Part shown: piece after piece, positions 10,578 through 20,721 of the stretch
How positions within the stretch are numbered: position 1 is the first letter of the stretch
How the letters are laid out: each line of letters opens with the position of its first letter
DNA from: Maniola hyperantus
Lineage: Eukaryota; Arthropoda; Insecta; Lepidoptera; Nymphalidae
NCBI RefSeq assembly: GCF_902806685.2
Contig: NC_048549.1
Location: forward strand, 9,937,594-10,001,593
Direction: 5' to 3'
Length of the DNA: 64,000 nucleotides
Position numbers and translations under genes: made by a program
Notes under the pieces: model-generated
What the model saw: only the letters and a program-made list of their open reading frames with translations
Database searches by the model: none
What the model was told of the DNA's origin: nothing

Positions 10578-10890
10578 CAAAAAGCAGTATTGGCCTAATG
10601 ATTAAGACGCTAGTGTCCTATTCGGAAGGTCGCGGGTTCGATCCCGGGCTTTTCAACGGCAAGATTGAACCTCTAACTTTTGTGAGTTATGTGCGTTTGA
10701 AGCATTTAAAATATCACCTGCTTTAACGGTGAAGGAATACAAAATCGTAAGGAAACCTGAATATTCTCCAAGGTGTGTGGAGTCTGCCAATTCGTACTTT
10801 TTCAAGGTGGTGGGCTATGACCAAACCCTTCTCATTCCAAGAGGACACCCGTGCGCAGTAGTGAGCTGGCGATGGGTTTATGATGATTAA
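10578..10890 (+). mobile_element. SINE-1, complete tRNA-derived SINE
   Basis: Pol III promoter signals are both visible: an A box in TGGCCTAATGATTAAGACG and a B box in GGTCGCGGGTTCGATCCCG. The body follows in standard order: 'gtgagttatgtgcgtttgaag', 'gctttaacggtgaagg', 'aaggaaacctg', 'ggtgtgtggagtctgcc', 'ttctcattccaagaggacacccg', 'agtagtgagctggcgatgggtt', ending ATGATGATT. It is the most complete copy here and the reference for the fragments elsewhere. No protein is encoded. Confidence 0.9.
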
Positions 10891-11312
10891 TACCTAAGTC
10901 GTACCTATTTTGAGTGCCACATTTCAATGCCTAGACGTGACACTTTCTGATTTATCGGCAAAAAACTTTTTAATAACTAATTTGAATAGTGCTAGCAACA
11001 AGTCGAGAGCCAACAAAAGTTCAGAAGGTTATTCAAACAGTTCTATCAGTAGTTTCAATCACGGCGCGTCTTCAAAGTAAGCATACGCTTCGAAAGTTTC
11101 TCCGCGAATACGGCTTTCTATTCTTAAACTTTTGTTAAATATTCAGATTTATGCCGACCTTTTAAATAATTTATTGTGATTTGCGAGTTTTGGTTATAAT
11201 GATGACTGAATAGCTAGTGGCTACCTACCTTCTACGTTTTTATACTACTATTTAAACGAAACACCTAGCAACTTGAAATTTTGCATGTAGGTTTTTGCTG
11301 CAACAAATACTT
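10891..11312. other. intergenic, nothing recognised
   Basis: No supported feature between the SINE and the inverted-repeat element that follows. Confidence 0.45.
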
Positions 11313-11697
11313 ATACAACGTTAGTTATAGTTAACGCAAAAACTGAAACACTTGTCGAGTATTTTTACTTATTTTTACATTTTACAAAAATATTTAATTA
11401 ATTTACAAAGTTATAAGGTTTTTGTTATAAGGCGTCGTCCTCGAAAAACATGGCCACCCCAAGCGAGCGGCTGTGAGCGAACGGGACGGCTGGCGACGAT
11501 CGTGCGCGCTCCCGCTTGCGCGGTTCGAATCAGCTGGTGCATGCGGTCATTCAACTAGGTGATCAAACTAGCAGGATTTTAAAGTATTTTTTGCTCAAAA
11601 TATAACCCGTACTAAAAATGTTTGCAATCGATTCTGTTACTGATTCTGAACAAACTACTTTCAGGTTTTGCGTATATACTAAAACTAACGTTGTATA
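11313..11697. repeat. inverted-repeat element with GC-rich core
   Basis: Left arm 11313-11347 (ATACAACGTTAGTTATAG, then ACGCAAAAACTGAAA) is mirrored at 11660-11697 (TTTCAGGTTTTGCGT, then AACTAACGTTGTAT). The core at 11435-11565 is strikingly GC-rich ('gcgagcggctgtgagcgaac', 'gatcgtgcgcgctcccgc') in AT-rich surroundings. A non-autonomous DNA element is likely; the superfamily is unknown. Confidence 0.6.
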
Positions 11698-11940
11698 CCT
11701 ACCTGCCTGTACTGCAATAATTGAAACACAGATATAGCAATTAATTAATTACTTAATAATCACATAACACTCAATTTCCTACCAAATAGAATTTGCACGT
11801 GTAGGTGAGTGTCTATCCAATTACTTTCGAAAATGAGCTCGCTCCAGTTTCCGTTCACAGGAAAAACACTGAAAATAATAAAATTGAGAGATATTTCACA
11901 TAAATCAGACGAGCATATGCGAGTAAAACGTAAAAATGTA
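11698..11940. other. intergenic, nothing recognised
   Basis: No supported feature. Confidence 0.4.
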
Positions 11941-12471
11941 AAAGACCGCTAAAGTGCGAGTTGGACTCGCCCACGAAGGGTTCCGTACCATCGTACAAGA
12001 ACTATCATTTTTTCATTTTTTTCATTTTCATGGCAGCCATCAGGTGAAGAAAACATCGTGAGGAAACCTGCACGCCTGAGAGTTCTCTATAATGTTTTCA
12101 AAGGTGTATGAAATCTGCCAATCCGCGCATGGCCAGCGTGGTAGACTATAGCCAAAACCCTTCGAATTCTGAGACCCGTGCTCTGTAGTGAGCCGGCGAT
12201 GGGTTGATCATGATGATGGCAGCCATTTTTATTATTTGCTGGTATTAATGGCAATAGAAATTTTCACATTACACATTCTGTGAAAATTTCAACTCTCTGC
12301 CTATTAGGTTCACGAGGTACAGCTAACTGACAGACAGAAGGGTGAATAACCAGACGGATGGATGGACGGATGGACGAACGGATGAACCGACGGACGGACA
12401 GAAGGGCGGATGGACGGACGGACAGCGGAGGCTTCTACCCATGGCATCCTTCGGGTACGGAACCCTAAAAA
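11941..12471 (+). mobile_element. GTCY-element variant split by a SINE
   Basis: Left end 'gctaaagtgcgagttggactcgcc..gaagggttccgtacc'. The body resumes after the SINE with 'attttcacattacacattctg', a GGAC/GGAT microsatellite-like run (12353-12427) and the right end CCTTCGGGTACGGAACCCTA. The 'ccttcgggtacgg' ending marks a subfamily distinct from the 'ttgaggtacgg' copies and is shared with 62893-62965. Confidence 0.75.
12030..12226 (+). mobile_element. SINE-1 3' part with 11-bp target duplications
   Basis: ATGGCAGCCAT stands directly before (12030-12040) and after (12216-12226) the insert. Between them lies the SINE-1 3' half: 'gtgaggaaacctgcacgcctgagag', 'tggccagcgtggtagactatagcc', 'gtagtgagccggcgatgggttgatc', ATGATG. 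The tRNA-like head is absent, so this is a 5'-truncated retroposition into a GTCY element. Confidence 0.88.
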
Positions 12472-12737
12472 GTACCTACTAAAGCAGTCAATTGGAAGTT
12501 TTTTGCGACTTGATTCTTGAAAATCATGTCGCTTTTAGTCCAAGCACAATATCTAATTGCAACAACAACGCTTAATAATGCATAATGGTTTGTCGATGCA
12601 AAAACCGCCAGAAAACCTTGTCGGATTATGCTGGGGCTGTTTGTCATAACTCCAATGATTTTATATGTAGGTATATACCTATGTAAAAATAAACTGTACA
12701 TAATATTATCTAAAGTGAAACCTTAAAACTATGACTA

Positions 12738-13070
12738 GCAGAATAATATTATGAATTTAATTACACTGTACGGGAGCGGTGTGTAGGCTCGAACGTACCA
12801 AAGGGAGATCTCCCACCGAGTGGTTGGTTCTGCTCGGTAGCGCCAGCTGGGCCGACGGTTATATCCTGAAACTTTTTTCATATAGTGCAGATTGCAGAAA
12901 ACTCCGTTAGTGCGATTCAGATTTGCGTGTTCTGCTTTCACTTCCGAGAATGGTATCCTTGCTGCCATCCAGTGCGAGCGACGCGAGTTGGGTTCGTATG
13001 ATTGCTTGTTGATTTCTTCGTACAAGTGAGAAGCGCAATCTGCTTGCAATTGTGGCAACCGCCACAACAC
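12738..13070 (-). other. unexplained 111-codon open frame
   Basis: One of the longest frames outside the reverse transcriptase (GTG at 13070; the codon before it is TAA). The composition is balanced rather than low-complexity and it includes residues such as SRRSHWMAARIPFSEV and RYRAEPTTRWEISLWY. I recognise no domain, no flanking inverted repeat, and there is no ATG at the start. It could be a decayed transposase segment, an exon, or chance. Confidence 0.25.
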
Positions 13071-13466
13071 TTATCTCTATGTGCAATTTAAAAATTAATT
13101 TTTCTTCATTAAAATTTTAAACACATCATTAAGCTGTGCCAAACCTTAGATTTCTTCCTAAATCCAGATAATATAATTAAACACGATGTTCGAACAATTA
13201 TGCAAATGAGGGAAAGGCGAAACTTTAGAGAGGTCTCATTATCAAATGAGGTAGGTACGTGTATGAATACTGAATAACTTCCCATTATAATTCTACCGCA
13301 CATCTACTTTTGTTCCTCTCGGGTTTCTTTATTATGAAGCTTAAGCTAGAGCTTAATGAAGGGAACAATTTAAATGCATTATTATAGGCTAGCGCCACGG
13401 TCTTGTGCCGCTTGAATCCAGCGGCTCCTTGCGTGTAGTTTGACGTCGCCAGATCTGTCCACTTAT

Positions 13467-13594
13467 AGTTCGCGACAGATCGACATGGAAATCGGAGTGG
13501 GGATGCCCCGCACACCCATACTGCCCCGCATTAACCCGGTGCGGGAAAGTGCGGGCGTTCCCTCCCCGATTGCCATCTCGACCTATCGCGTACT
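13467..13594. mobile_element. MITE-GC copy
   Basis: Ends aGTtCGCGACAGaTCGAcATG and (complement) AGTACGCGATAGGTCGAGAT, then GGCAATCGGGGAGGGAACGC. The core is very GC-rich (CCCCGCACACCC, 'acccggtgcggg'). A TA dinucleotide sits at both edges, suggesting a TA target. Confidence 0.82.
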
Positions 13595-14021
13595 ATACTT
13601 ATAACGACTCTACTCCATATACACATCCTTCATTATAAGGGTCATAGTCCACATCATTTATAAGGGTCAAGGTTTTGCTTTACCTAACTGTACCTAAGTA
13701 ATAAAAGAAAGTTAAGAATGCCACAGAGTTGCTTTCTTTGTTTATGTGTTTATTTTCAAGAAAGCCCGGAATTTCCAACTACCTACATGAAGTGTTTGAA
13801 CAACCTTGTGAACTTTTGTTCAGTCTTGTAGTTTGTAGTAGCATGTTTGATGGCGCTTTGCCATCCAAAAAGAGATGTCAGTGTCAAGTAGTTTGACATT
13901 AAAGAACTTTATTTTGCCGCCAAGGTCAAAGAAGTTATTAGGCTTGTCTGGCATTGACTTTTTTTTCATAAGTTCTCTGCGGGCTATTTTGTTTTAGAGA
14001 CATATTTTTTACCTCTGAGTT
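13595..14021. other. intergenic, nothing recognised
   Basis: No terminal repeats or coding signal. Confidence 0.45.
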
Positions 14022-14228
14022 AAGGCTTGGTTACACAAAAAGCTTCGCGGCAACATAGCTAACTCGTTGAAGGCGTTTACACTACGGAGATCGTTAAGAA
14101 GCAGGCTCACTTGCCTTACTTGTGCAGCAGGGAAGCAGTGCATCCCTTCGATGGTTCTCGCGTAAATCTACCACTTGCGACATTAGAGCGACTTAGCATC
14201 CGATTTGCTTTGTGTGTGACCAAGCCTT
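14022..14228. mobile_element. MITE with AAGGCTTGGT ends
   Basis: Left end AAGGCTTGGTTACACAAAAAGC, right end (complement) AAGGCTTGGTCACACACAAAGC; about 207 bp, non-coding. Superfamily not assigned. Confidence 0.75.
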
Positions 14229-14335
14229 ATAAATAAAAAAATGCTATTTGTATAATCATGATCTGTATAATATTTTAATTTAAAATAAGAATAGGTACAA
14301 AATCTTGTCTCGAGAAGTCTAAATAGAATGTTCTT

Positions 14336-14502
14336 AGGCCCGGTATCCACCTAAGCGGAGCGCAGAGGAGATGTGTAGGTACAGTAAACAAATCCGATTT
14401 TTAAAAAATGACGTGTTGATTTTTTCACGTCATCTATTTTGAACCCGATTGGTCGATTGAACCCATCTCCACTCCTCTCCGCTCAGGTGGATACCGGGCC
14501 TT
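14336..14502. mobile_element. MITE with AGGCCCGGTATCCACC ends
   Basis: Terminal repeats near 37 bp: AGGCCCGGTATCCACCTaAG at the left and AAGGCCCGGTATCCACCTGA (complement) at the right, both continuing as GCGGAG..GAGGAGATG. A second, internally deleted copy is at 20637-20721. Confidence 0.85.
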
Positions 14503-15018
14503 ACTCGCTTCTATTCCAATTCAGGGATAAAAAATATTATTATTCAACATTTCACAGAAAGGTACGACCGAAAATGTTGCAAACAAAATTCTGTTGTACC
14601 TACACAGTAGCTTAGCCATCTTTTTTAAAAAAACTATTATGTACTAAGGTACCTATAAAATGAAATTACTTTATAATTTTAATTTTATAATAAGAAATGA
14701 AGAGATAAAAGGGGCTAAAAGCGATATCACTTATATCTAACTAAAATAATAATTTTATGTTTCCGAAATAATGTCATATGCCCCGTCCACGGGCCTCGGT
14801 AAAACGGGTAAAAGCCAGTGGGTGCACGGGTAGCTCCCTACATTTCAACATTGAAAAACCAAGTTAATATCGTATTGCACGTACCTACTGGTATAATATA
14901 AACCTAATTTCAGTATCAAAATAATATGGCATCCAACACAATAATATATCCACTTTTGGGCGTAGCAATAAGCTAAGCTGATTCATAGTTCCACTGTTGG
15001 GCACAAACCATTTCAATA
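14503..15018. other. intergenic, nothing recognised
   Basis: AT-rich; no supported feature. Confidence 0.45.
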
Positions 15019-15214
15019 TATTTTTTTAAGTTTTTTTTTTAAATTTTAAAAAGAATATTATCCATGTTAAATGACTAATATTCCCCTTTCCTCTCCAACT
15101 AAGCGTCAAGCTTGTGCTAGGAGTAGGTACGATAATTTAGTGCAACGGGCGGGGTTTGAACTGTCGACCTTTCGGTTTTTAGTCCATTGCTTTACCCGTT
15201 GAGTTGCAATTTTT
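15019..15214 (-). mobile_element. SINE-3, tRNA-derived, minus strand
   Basis: Minus strand: 'ctcaacgggtaaagcaatgg' (A-box-like), 'ggtcgacagttcaaaccccg' (B-box-like), then 'gtacctactcctagcacaagc', 'gacgcttagttggagaggaaagg' and 'gaatattagtcatttaacatgg', ending A-rich. The promoter spacing fits a tRNA-derived SINE of a family different from SINE-1. Confidence 0.7.
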
Positions 15215-16100
15215 GTTACTGAATAAGAAATACTATTGGACATTCTTTCTTTTCGTTTTAAAATCAAAACATTTTAACAATTAAATTTTTTACTGGGTCG
15301 TTTATTTTATTAATTTTCTAACTTCTATCGTTTCCGGAGGTAACGGTCACGAGTTTCGAGTGCCCCTTTTAGAATTCCTCTGCTTATTAGACTTTCTTCT
15401 AATTAGAAAAGTGCGAACAGTTAAAACTTTTATAATTATCGAGATAGGAGAGTACTAAATTTGACAATGAACAATGAGAATGTACAGTAAAACAGAGAGC
15501 TTCTGAAGTTTTTCAATCAGAATGGTATTTAGATTTAACGTTATTATGTATGAGCTACCTATGTTTTGAAAATGTTCATCTACTTACTAATTTTTTTAAC
15601 TATATAAATCCTTTTACGGATTTATAATTATTTGTGCTGCTCTTATCCTCAATGAACTCTATCATAGATCATAGTTTACAGTTCCATTTCCGAGTATAGA
15701 ATTGAAAAATTCTTTCTAATACAAAGGAGAAAATGCAGAAACTAACGATCGAAAATTTCCCAATTGAATTGCAAATGAGGTCTGGCAACTAACAAAAGAA
15801 TGCTCTTAGTAGCCGATCAGCTCTATATAACCGGAGACATGCCATTGAGACGAGAGTTTGATGCCTTTAATCCCTGGCTTCTATCCGTCCAATCACCCGT
15901 TTCATGAATCAGTGGATCAGTTGCAGGGGATTTTCGAAGTTCCTATACTACATCCCATAGTAGTTGATTACTTCGTTACCCGCTATTGTTTCTTTTAGTA
16001 TACAAGGAAAAGTGTGGAACAAGTTCATCACTATTAGTACATACTTTATGTAAATGGGGCTTATTCGGCTGTACACAATCTCTAAGTATAAACTTAACTA
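15215..16100. other. intergenic with inverted repeat partner
   Basis: 15395-15480 is the inverted counterpart of 10040-10141 (shared 'ctaattagaaaagt', 'ttaaaacttttataatt', 'gacaatgaacaat'). The remainder has no recognisable feature. Confidence 0.5.
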
Positions 16101-16552
16101 AAAAAACCAGCCAAGTGCGAGTCAGGCTCGCGCAATGAGGGTTCCGTACTACAGTCGTATTTTTCGTCATTTTGCAGGATAATTCAAAAACTATGATACA
16201 TAAATATAAATAAAAATCTGTTTTAGAATGCACAGGTAAAGACCTTCCATATGATACCCCACGATATAGTTATCTTACTTAGAAAATTGAAAATACTAAT
16301 TATTAGTTTATGACCACAGTTGTTTTTTTGTGTGATGTAACCACAAATTTACGGTTTTTAGTTTTTTTTCCAAATGTCAGCTATAAGATCTACCTACCTG
16401 CCAAATTTCATGATTCTAGGTCAACGGGAAGTACCCTGTAGGTTTCTTGGCAGACAGACACACAGACAGACAGCCAGAGAGACAGACAGACAGACAACAA
16501 AGTGATCCTATAAGGGTTCCGTTTTTCCTTTTGAGGTACGGAACCCTAAAAA
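16101..16552 (+). mobile_element. GTCY element, full length
   Basis: A-run, cCaGCCAAGTGCGAGTCAGG, GAGGGTTCCGTACTACAGTC, 'gttttagaatgcacaggtaaag', 'gatgtaaccacaaatttacgg', 'tgattctaggtcaacgggaag', a CAGACAGACAGA run at 16453-16496, AACAAAGTGATCCTATAAGG and GGTACGGAACCCTAAAAA. About 452 bp. The two ends share AGGGTTCCGTAC in inverted orientation. It fits my memory of a published lepidopteran MITE class with hitchhiking GTCY microsatellites; I cannot verify that here. Confidence 0.85.
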
Positions 16553-16633
16553 GCGCTATCCTTTTCCGTAGGGAGCATTATGAAAGGGATAACAATAGGT
16601 ACATTTAGATCAGTCAATTTAGTGCACTTTAGA

Positions 16634-17148
16634 GATTGTATCATAGAGCAGAAACAAAGAGGAGTTGGCCTAAGCAACTGTGCACTGTGATTTTCAACTA
16701 GGTCCTGACGTCATCACTGTGGGCGGGGCCTTAGTTAGTATGCTGTCTGCGTTCGTCAGGTTCACATATATTGAGACTCGTATTATCGGTGTGTTTTCGC
16801 GTTTTTAAGAACAAAAGGATGAAGTGTTGTGTTTTATCGTGTCAAAGTTATTCAGACAGACGTTCTGATGCTATGAATGGTATCACATTTCATTTGTAAG
16901 TAATTTTATACGTAATTATTAAAATAGTTCAAGAAAATGACATCTAGTGTGAGATAGCTGAACTATGTAGTGACATCAATATATCGATGTTAGGTCGCTA
17001 AGCGAGTAGTTTTGCTACTAACCCGCAGATGGAAAATTGAGAAGTGGGCGGCGTTCCACAACCCCTCACCCCGCAAAATGTCACTCGATATTTCATAGGG
17101 AAATCTTAATACAACATCTCCTCTTTGTTTCTGCTCTATGGATTGTAT
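16634..17148. mobile_element. P-like DNA transposon, non-autonomous, with target duplications
   Basis: The element occupies 16642-17140 (499 bp) and is bounded by exact 8-bp direct repeats GATTGTAT (16634-16641 and 17141-17148). Both ends read inward as CATAGAGCAGAAACAAAGAG, then GAG, a perfect 23-bp terminal inverted repeat. Termini beginning CA, an 8-bp target duplication and an internal THAP-type exon together match the P-element superfamily. hAT also makes 8-bp duplications but typically has CAGNG ends and no THAP domain at the N-terminus. No transposase catalytic region remains. Confidence 0.82.
16819..16895 (+). pseudogene. THAP-type zinc finger first exon of P-like transposase
   Basis: Inside the P-like element, an ATG at 16819 opens MKCCVLSCQSYSDRRSDAMN then GITFH, directly followed by a GTAAG splice-donor signal (16896-16900). 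Read on without splicing, it stops one codon later. N-terminal C-x(3)-C (after M-K-C) and the G-I-T-F-H segment are the opening half of a C2CH THAP DNA-binding domain, as found at the N-terminus of P-element transposase and THAP proteins. The later cysteine and histidine, the AVPTIF box and all catalytic parts are absent, so the exon is a remnant. Whether it is still transcribed is unknown. Confidence 0.65.
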
Positions 17149-17221
17149 ACAACCGAATTATCCATATTATTAATTTTTAAAATCTCCATAGATACTAATG
17201 ACCAACTAAGTGCCTAATTAA

Positions 17222-17351
17222 CTGTAAGTTTTACTCAAGTAAGTAGCTTACATGATCAACTTACGACTTTGCTAATGTTTACATTAGTTTTGTTGTCAAT
17301 TAATCACGTAAGCTATATACTTACGTGAGTACAACATAGTACAACTTACAG
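17222..17351. mobile_element. 130-bp palindromic MITE
   Basis: Left CTGTAAGTTTTACTCAAGTAAG and right (complement) CTGTAAGTTGTACT...ACTCACGTAAG; 'taagtagcttacatgat' mirrors 'aatcacgtaagctatatacttac'. Non-coding. Confidence 0.65.
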
Positions 17352-18539
17352 GTGTAATCGTAGCCTAAGAGTTAGAGTTCCCCATGTTTCTAAAAGTTAG
17401 CCTTGGTTACTGTGAAACTAATAGATCTAGGTACTCCACTCAACACACTTTTCACTGAAGGTACTTTTTAGCACAGATTCCCATTTCCCGCATTCGGTGT
17501 CCCCAAAACAAAGGTTACTTCGTTCCCAGTCCACTTCTTTCACGGTTGAGACAATGCCCCTTTGTTCCCTTGATTATTAACAAGGAAAATAATAACAGTC
17601 TCGCGAATTACACGTGAGATTGTCCCATTGTTACGACTGTGCACTTTTAAATACCTCTTTTTGTGCAACTTCTTTTTTTCTTTTAATTTTGTCTCAGCTA
17701 TTCAAAGAACTTTTATGTAACGACGAAAGTTTGAGTACTCGCAGAGAAGAAAAGCGAGAAAACTCAGCGGTGGTACAAATTGTTGGATTTAAAAGAATTC
17801 ACATAATTTCGGTTCCGTAGATCTTGCTTATAAAATATACCTACTTATTGCTTACATGAAACGTTAGTTTTTTCAGTATTCTCTGTGATGATGCGGGATG
17901 TCCACGCATCACCTATTTAGCAGGCAGATAGTTATTATGACGTAGACATCCGCTAAGAGATGATTTTTGAAAATTCAACGGGGTAAAAAGGAGGCAAATA
18001 GGGATTTGTGTACATACACTGTGAATAAAACACAAGGAACAACTAGCTTGATTCACTATAATCAGCCAGACTGATTTATTTATCATAATTCAAACAAAAC
18101 TGAAATCAAAAGCTTTTAAAGCGTAATTACATACACAATAAACTATTATTTTATTGCTTTGAATCATTTAAAGAAAGCAATTCATTAAAGGACTATTTTT
18201 ACAGTACTCCCGTGCTTTTGGCTCAAAAAAAAATCGCTGTAAATTTTCGCTTACAATTGAATCGAGCGCGAATAACGAACGAAACAATTGTGACGCACAG
18301 CCTACAAATTGAATGAAATAGCTACATTGGGAATGTTAATGGGATAAAGGAAAACTATTAAGGCTCTACCACACAGGTATACCAATATCCATTGGCAAAA
18401 TAAAATAAAATAAAATATCGAATTAATTACGTGGAAGAGAGCCCGAATACATAGAGGTGTGAAGTCCAACATTTTTCAAGGTCATTATGAATATTGTAAT
18501 ATGCCCCGTAAACGGTCAAACATGTTTGTCAAACATACC
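17352..18539. other. intergenic with HelB scrap and a dispersed repeat
   Basis: 17915-18008 preserves a HelB middle ('gcagatagttattatgacgtagacatccgctaag', 'tgaaaattcaacggggt'). 18276-18352 ('cgaaacaattgtgacgcac', 'caaattgaatga', 'gggaatgttaatgg') is repeated inverted at 26268-26345. No gene. Confidence 0.45.
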
Positions 18540-18663
18540 GTCAATCAATTTTGCCAAACACGTCCGCACTTGACCAGCGTGGTAGACTATGGCCAAATCG
18601 TTATAATTCTGTGAGGAGACCCGTGATTTGTAGTGAGCCGGCGCGGCGATGATGATGATGTTG
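18540..18663 (+). mobile_element. SINE-1 3' fragment
   Basis: 'cgcacttgaccagcgtggtagactatggcc', 'tctgtgaggagacccgtg', 'gtagtgagccggcg' and GATGATGATGATG; 5'-truncated. Confidence 0.78.
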
Positions 18664-19020
18664 TTCTGGCGTAAATAAAGCTTTACGTCCATAATGAGCA
18701 AATTACATCGTGGTGCTGAACAATTACATAACGAAAATTTCAGTCATAATTTCGTTGTTTGAAAGAGCCTTAACGCTTCGAATTCCTGAAATAATAGCCT
18801 CTATAGGACAGTAATGACCGTAACATCTGCTAAGTGAGCATTTGTAAAGAATTTTCTGTACCTTTTACAAATAGGAATGTACAGAGTTTTCGGGATAGAT
18901 TTATACGAAATTGAGTCACACGTAATTCGTATCTTCTTTGTAAATAAAAGTATTAGCTTATACCCGTGACTTCGTCTGCGCGGTCTACACAAAATTTCAA
19001 TCCCCTATTTTAGCTCCTTA
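18664..19020. other. intergenic with HelB 3' scrap
   Basis: 18956-19018 on the minus strand holds the HelB 3' end ('gcgcagacgaagtcacgggtataagct') without its terminal CTAG. Otherwise nothing. Confidence 0.45.
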
Positions 19021-19153
19021 CGCTGTACGGAAAGCGAATAATGACGTCACAATCCGTAAACAACAAATATTTTTCAATTTTTTTAACTTAAAATTAGAAA
19101 AAAAATTATTCGTTTACGCCTTGTGACGTCATTAATCGCTTTCCGTTGCAGCG
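19021..19153. mobile_element. 133-bp MITE with ACGGAAAGCG ends
   Basis: Left CGCTGTACGGAAAGCGAATA ATGACGTCAC mirrors right (complement) CGCTGCAACGGAAAGCGATT AATGACGTCAC; further inside, GTAAAC mirrors GTTTAC. Each arm contains the palindrome TGACGTCA. Confidence 0.75.
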
Positions 19154-19652
19154 TGACGTTAATAATTAACTATGTTAAAATAAGTTAAATCATGATTTTT
19201 TAATGAATCTTTATGAATGAATTCTAAATAATAATGAATTCTAGCCCAATAAATTACCACTAGGTACACAAAAAAATCACATCATTTTATTAATACAGTC
19301 CTAGACCCTATTCCGGCACATCATTAGAATGATAATTATACTGACATTTTCCAAGACTAGATTGCCAAGTTATTGATATTCCATTGATATTCCCTGAGCG
19401 ATCTCTGCAAAATGCGTTCGCTTCAAAATGTTGTCCACGTACAGGCAGACGAGTCCATTTCCACAAATATTGGATACTCCCTCTTGAGATTGCAATATCG
19501 AATCAATATAATGTATTTGATAATACACTAGTTTTTGTCCACAGGTTTCCTTGAAACTTTCATTTTGTATCAATGGTTTACAGATTAATCAAGTTAGAGC
19601 GGAAGTAACTGTTTTTTTCTTGTCTACTGGAAACGAACATAATTAGGTTAGT
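19154..19652. other. intergenic, nothing recognised
   Basis: AT-rich. A 67-codon minus-strand frame at 19370-19573 has no domain I recognise. Confidence 0.4.
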
Positions 19653-19777
19653 TTTCAACCCCAGAAATTCGAAGAGTTCCCACGGGATTTTCAAAAATCT
19701 AAATCCACGCTTACGACCTAACGTTCTAGAATATTATAAATGCGAAAGTGTGTCTGTCTATCTATCTGCTAGTAGTC
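19653..19777 (+). mobile_element. two HelA fragments
   Basis: First a 3' part ('gaagagttcccacgggatttt..aatctaaatccacgc'), then a 5' part ('aatattataaatgcgaaagtgtgtctgtctatc'), in the same orientation, as if a tandem pair were broken at the join. Confidence 0.6.
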
Positions 19778-19877
19778 TATAAAATAGATAAACTCACTCT
19801 AAATGCTAAATCAGGTTGTGTCAGCTAGTTTGTCAATAGATAATTGTTATAAATATCTTATATCCTTATATCTAACA

Positions 19878-20072
19878 CTAGCTGACCCGGCGTACTTCGT
19901 ACCGCCTAACAGTCGATTCTTTTTCAGAACTTTTTTTAATTTTTTCTCTCCGTAAGAGCCATCCTCGTACTTCAAGGAATATTATAAAAAAAGAATTAGC
20001 GAAATCAGTTCAGCTGTTCTCGAGATTTGCGATCAGCAACACATTCAGCGATTCATTTTTATATAATATAGA
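19878..20072 (-). mobile_element. HelD, Helitron-type element
   Basis: Minus strand: TCTATATTATATAAAAATGAATCGCTG, 'tctcgagaacagctgaactgattt', 'ttccttgaagtacgaggatgg', 'ggcggtacgaagtacgccgggtcagCTAG'. TC start and CTAG end as in HelA-C, with an unrelated body. A 3'-end fragment is at 52040-52091. Confidence 0.7.
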
Positions 20073-20470
20073 GATTATTATTTAGGGCTTGTTTGTCATC
20101 ATAACAATAATAGTCAACAAGAAACTTCAGTAATGGAGCGCGATTAATCAAATTTGAGTGGGAGTAAACTCAATTGGGCAGAAGATTGATGCGACGTCCG
20201 CGATTTGCGAAGGACGCGAAATAAAAAAGAGCAATAATAATTTTAATCAGAAACAATGAGATTGCGCGCGACGCAAATTCGTGTCTTCGCTATTAACTTG
20301 ATGACAAAATGCTCTGACGTTACGAGAAGTGCTTTAGAGATATAGACGCTACTGCTACCAAGTATAAATGGAGAAACAAATTATAAAACGGACGCATCCG
20401 TCAGCCGCGACTGTACTGTGCATACTATCGGACGTAACTCCTAGAGATATCTCGCAAGATGACTGTGTAC
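20073..20470. other. intergenic, nothing recognised
   Basis: No supported gene or repeat end. Confidence 0.4.
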
Positions 20471-20621
20471 AACCCGTCGGAAATATCTGCACACCTGGCT
20501 GGAATTCGCTTCCCTCGCGCTTTCCAGCAGCTTGCCCGTTTTCACCTATTCAGTACCGGTACCAATGCAAGCGCGTTGTATGACGTCACTAAACCAGATT
20601 CTCAGATATTTCCGACGGGTT
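20471..20621. mobile_element. 151-bp MITE with perfect AACCCGTCGGAAATATCTG ends
   Basis: The 19-bp terminal repeat AACCCGTCGGAAATATCTG is perfect at both ends. The core holds GTACCGGTAC and TGACGTCA palindromes. It lies 15 bp from the MITE at 20637. Confidence 0.82.
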
Positions 20622-20636
20622 TTACAGTGTACTCTC

Positions 20637-20721
20637 AGGCCCGGTATCCAACTAAGCGGAGCGGAGAGGTAGGTAGTGTGTACAGTAAATCAATCCGATT
20701 TTTAAAAGATTATCGGGCCTT
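20637..20721. mobile_element. MITE with AGGCCCGGTATCCA end, internally deleted
   Basis: Left end AGGCCCGGTATCCAaCTAAG, 'gcggagcggagagg', 'acagtaaatcaatccgattttta', then an abrupt jump to CGGGCCTTA. It is a shortened copy of the element at 14336-14502. Confidence 0.75.

Noticed and set aside
10578..10660. A functional tRNA gene at the A and B boxes
   Set aside because: The boxes are followed by the SINE-1 body found at many other places in the window; this is a tRNA-derived SINE.
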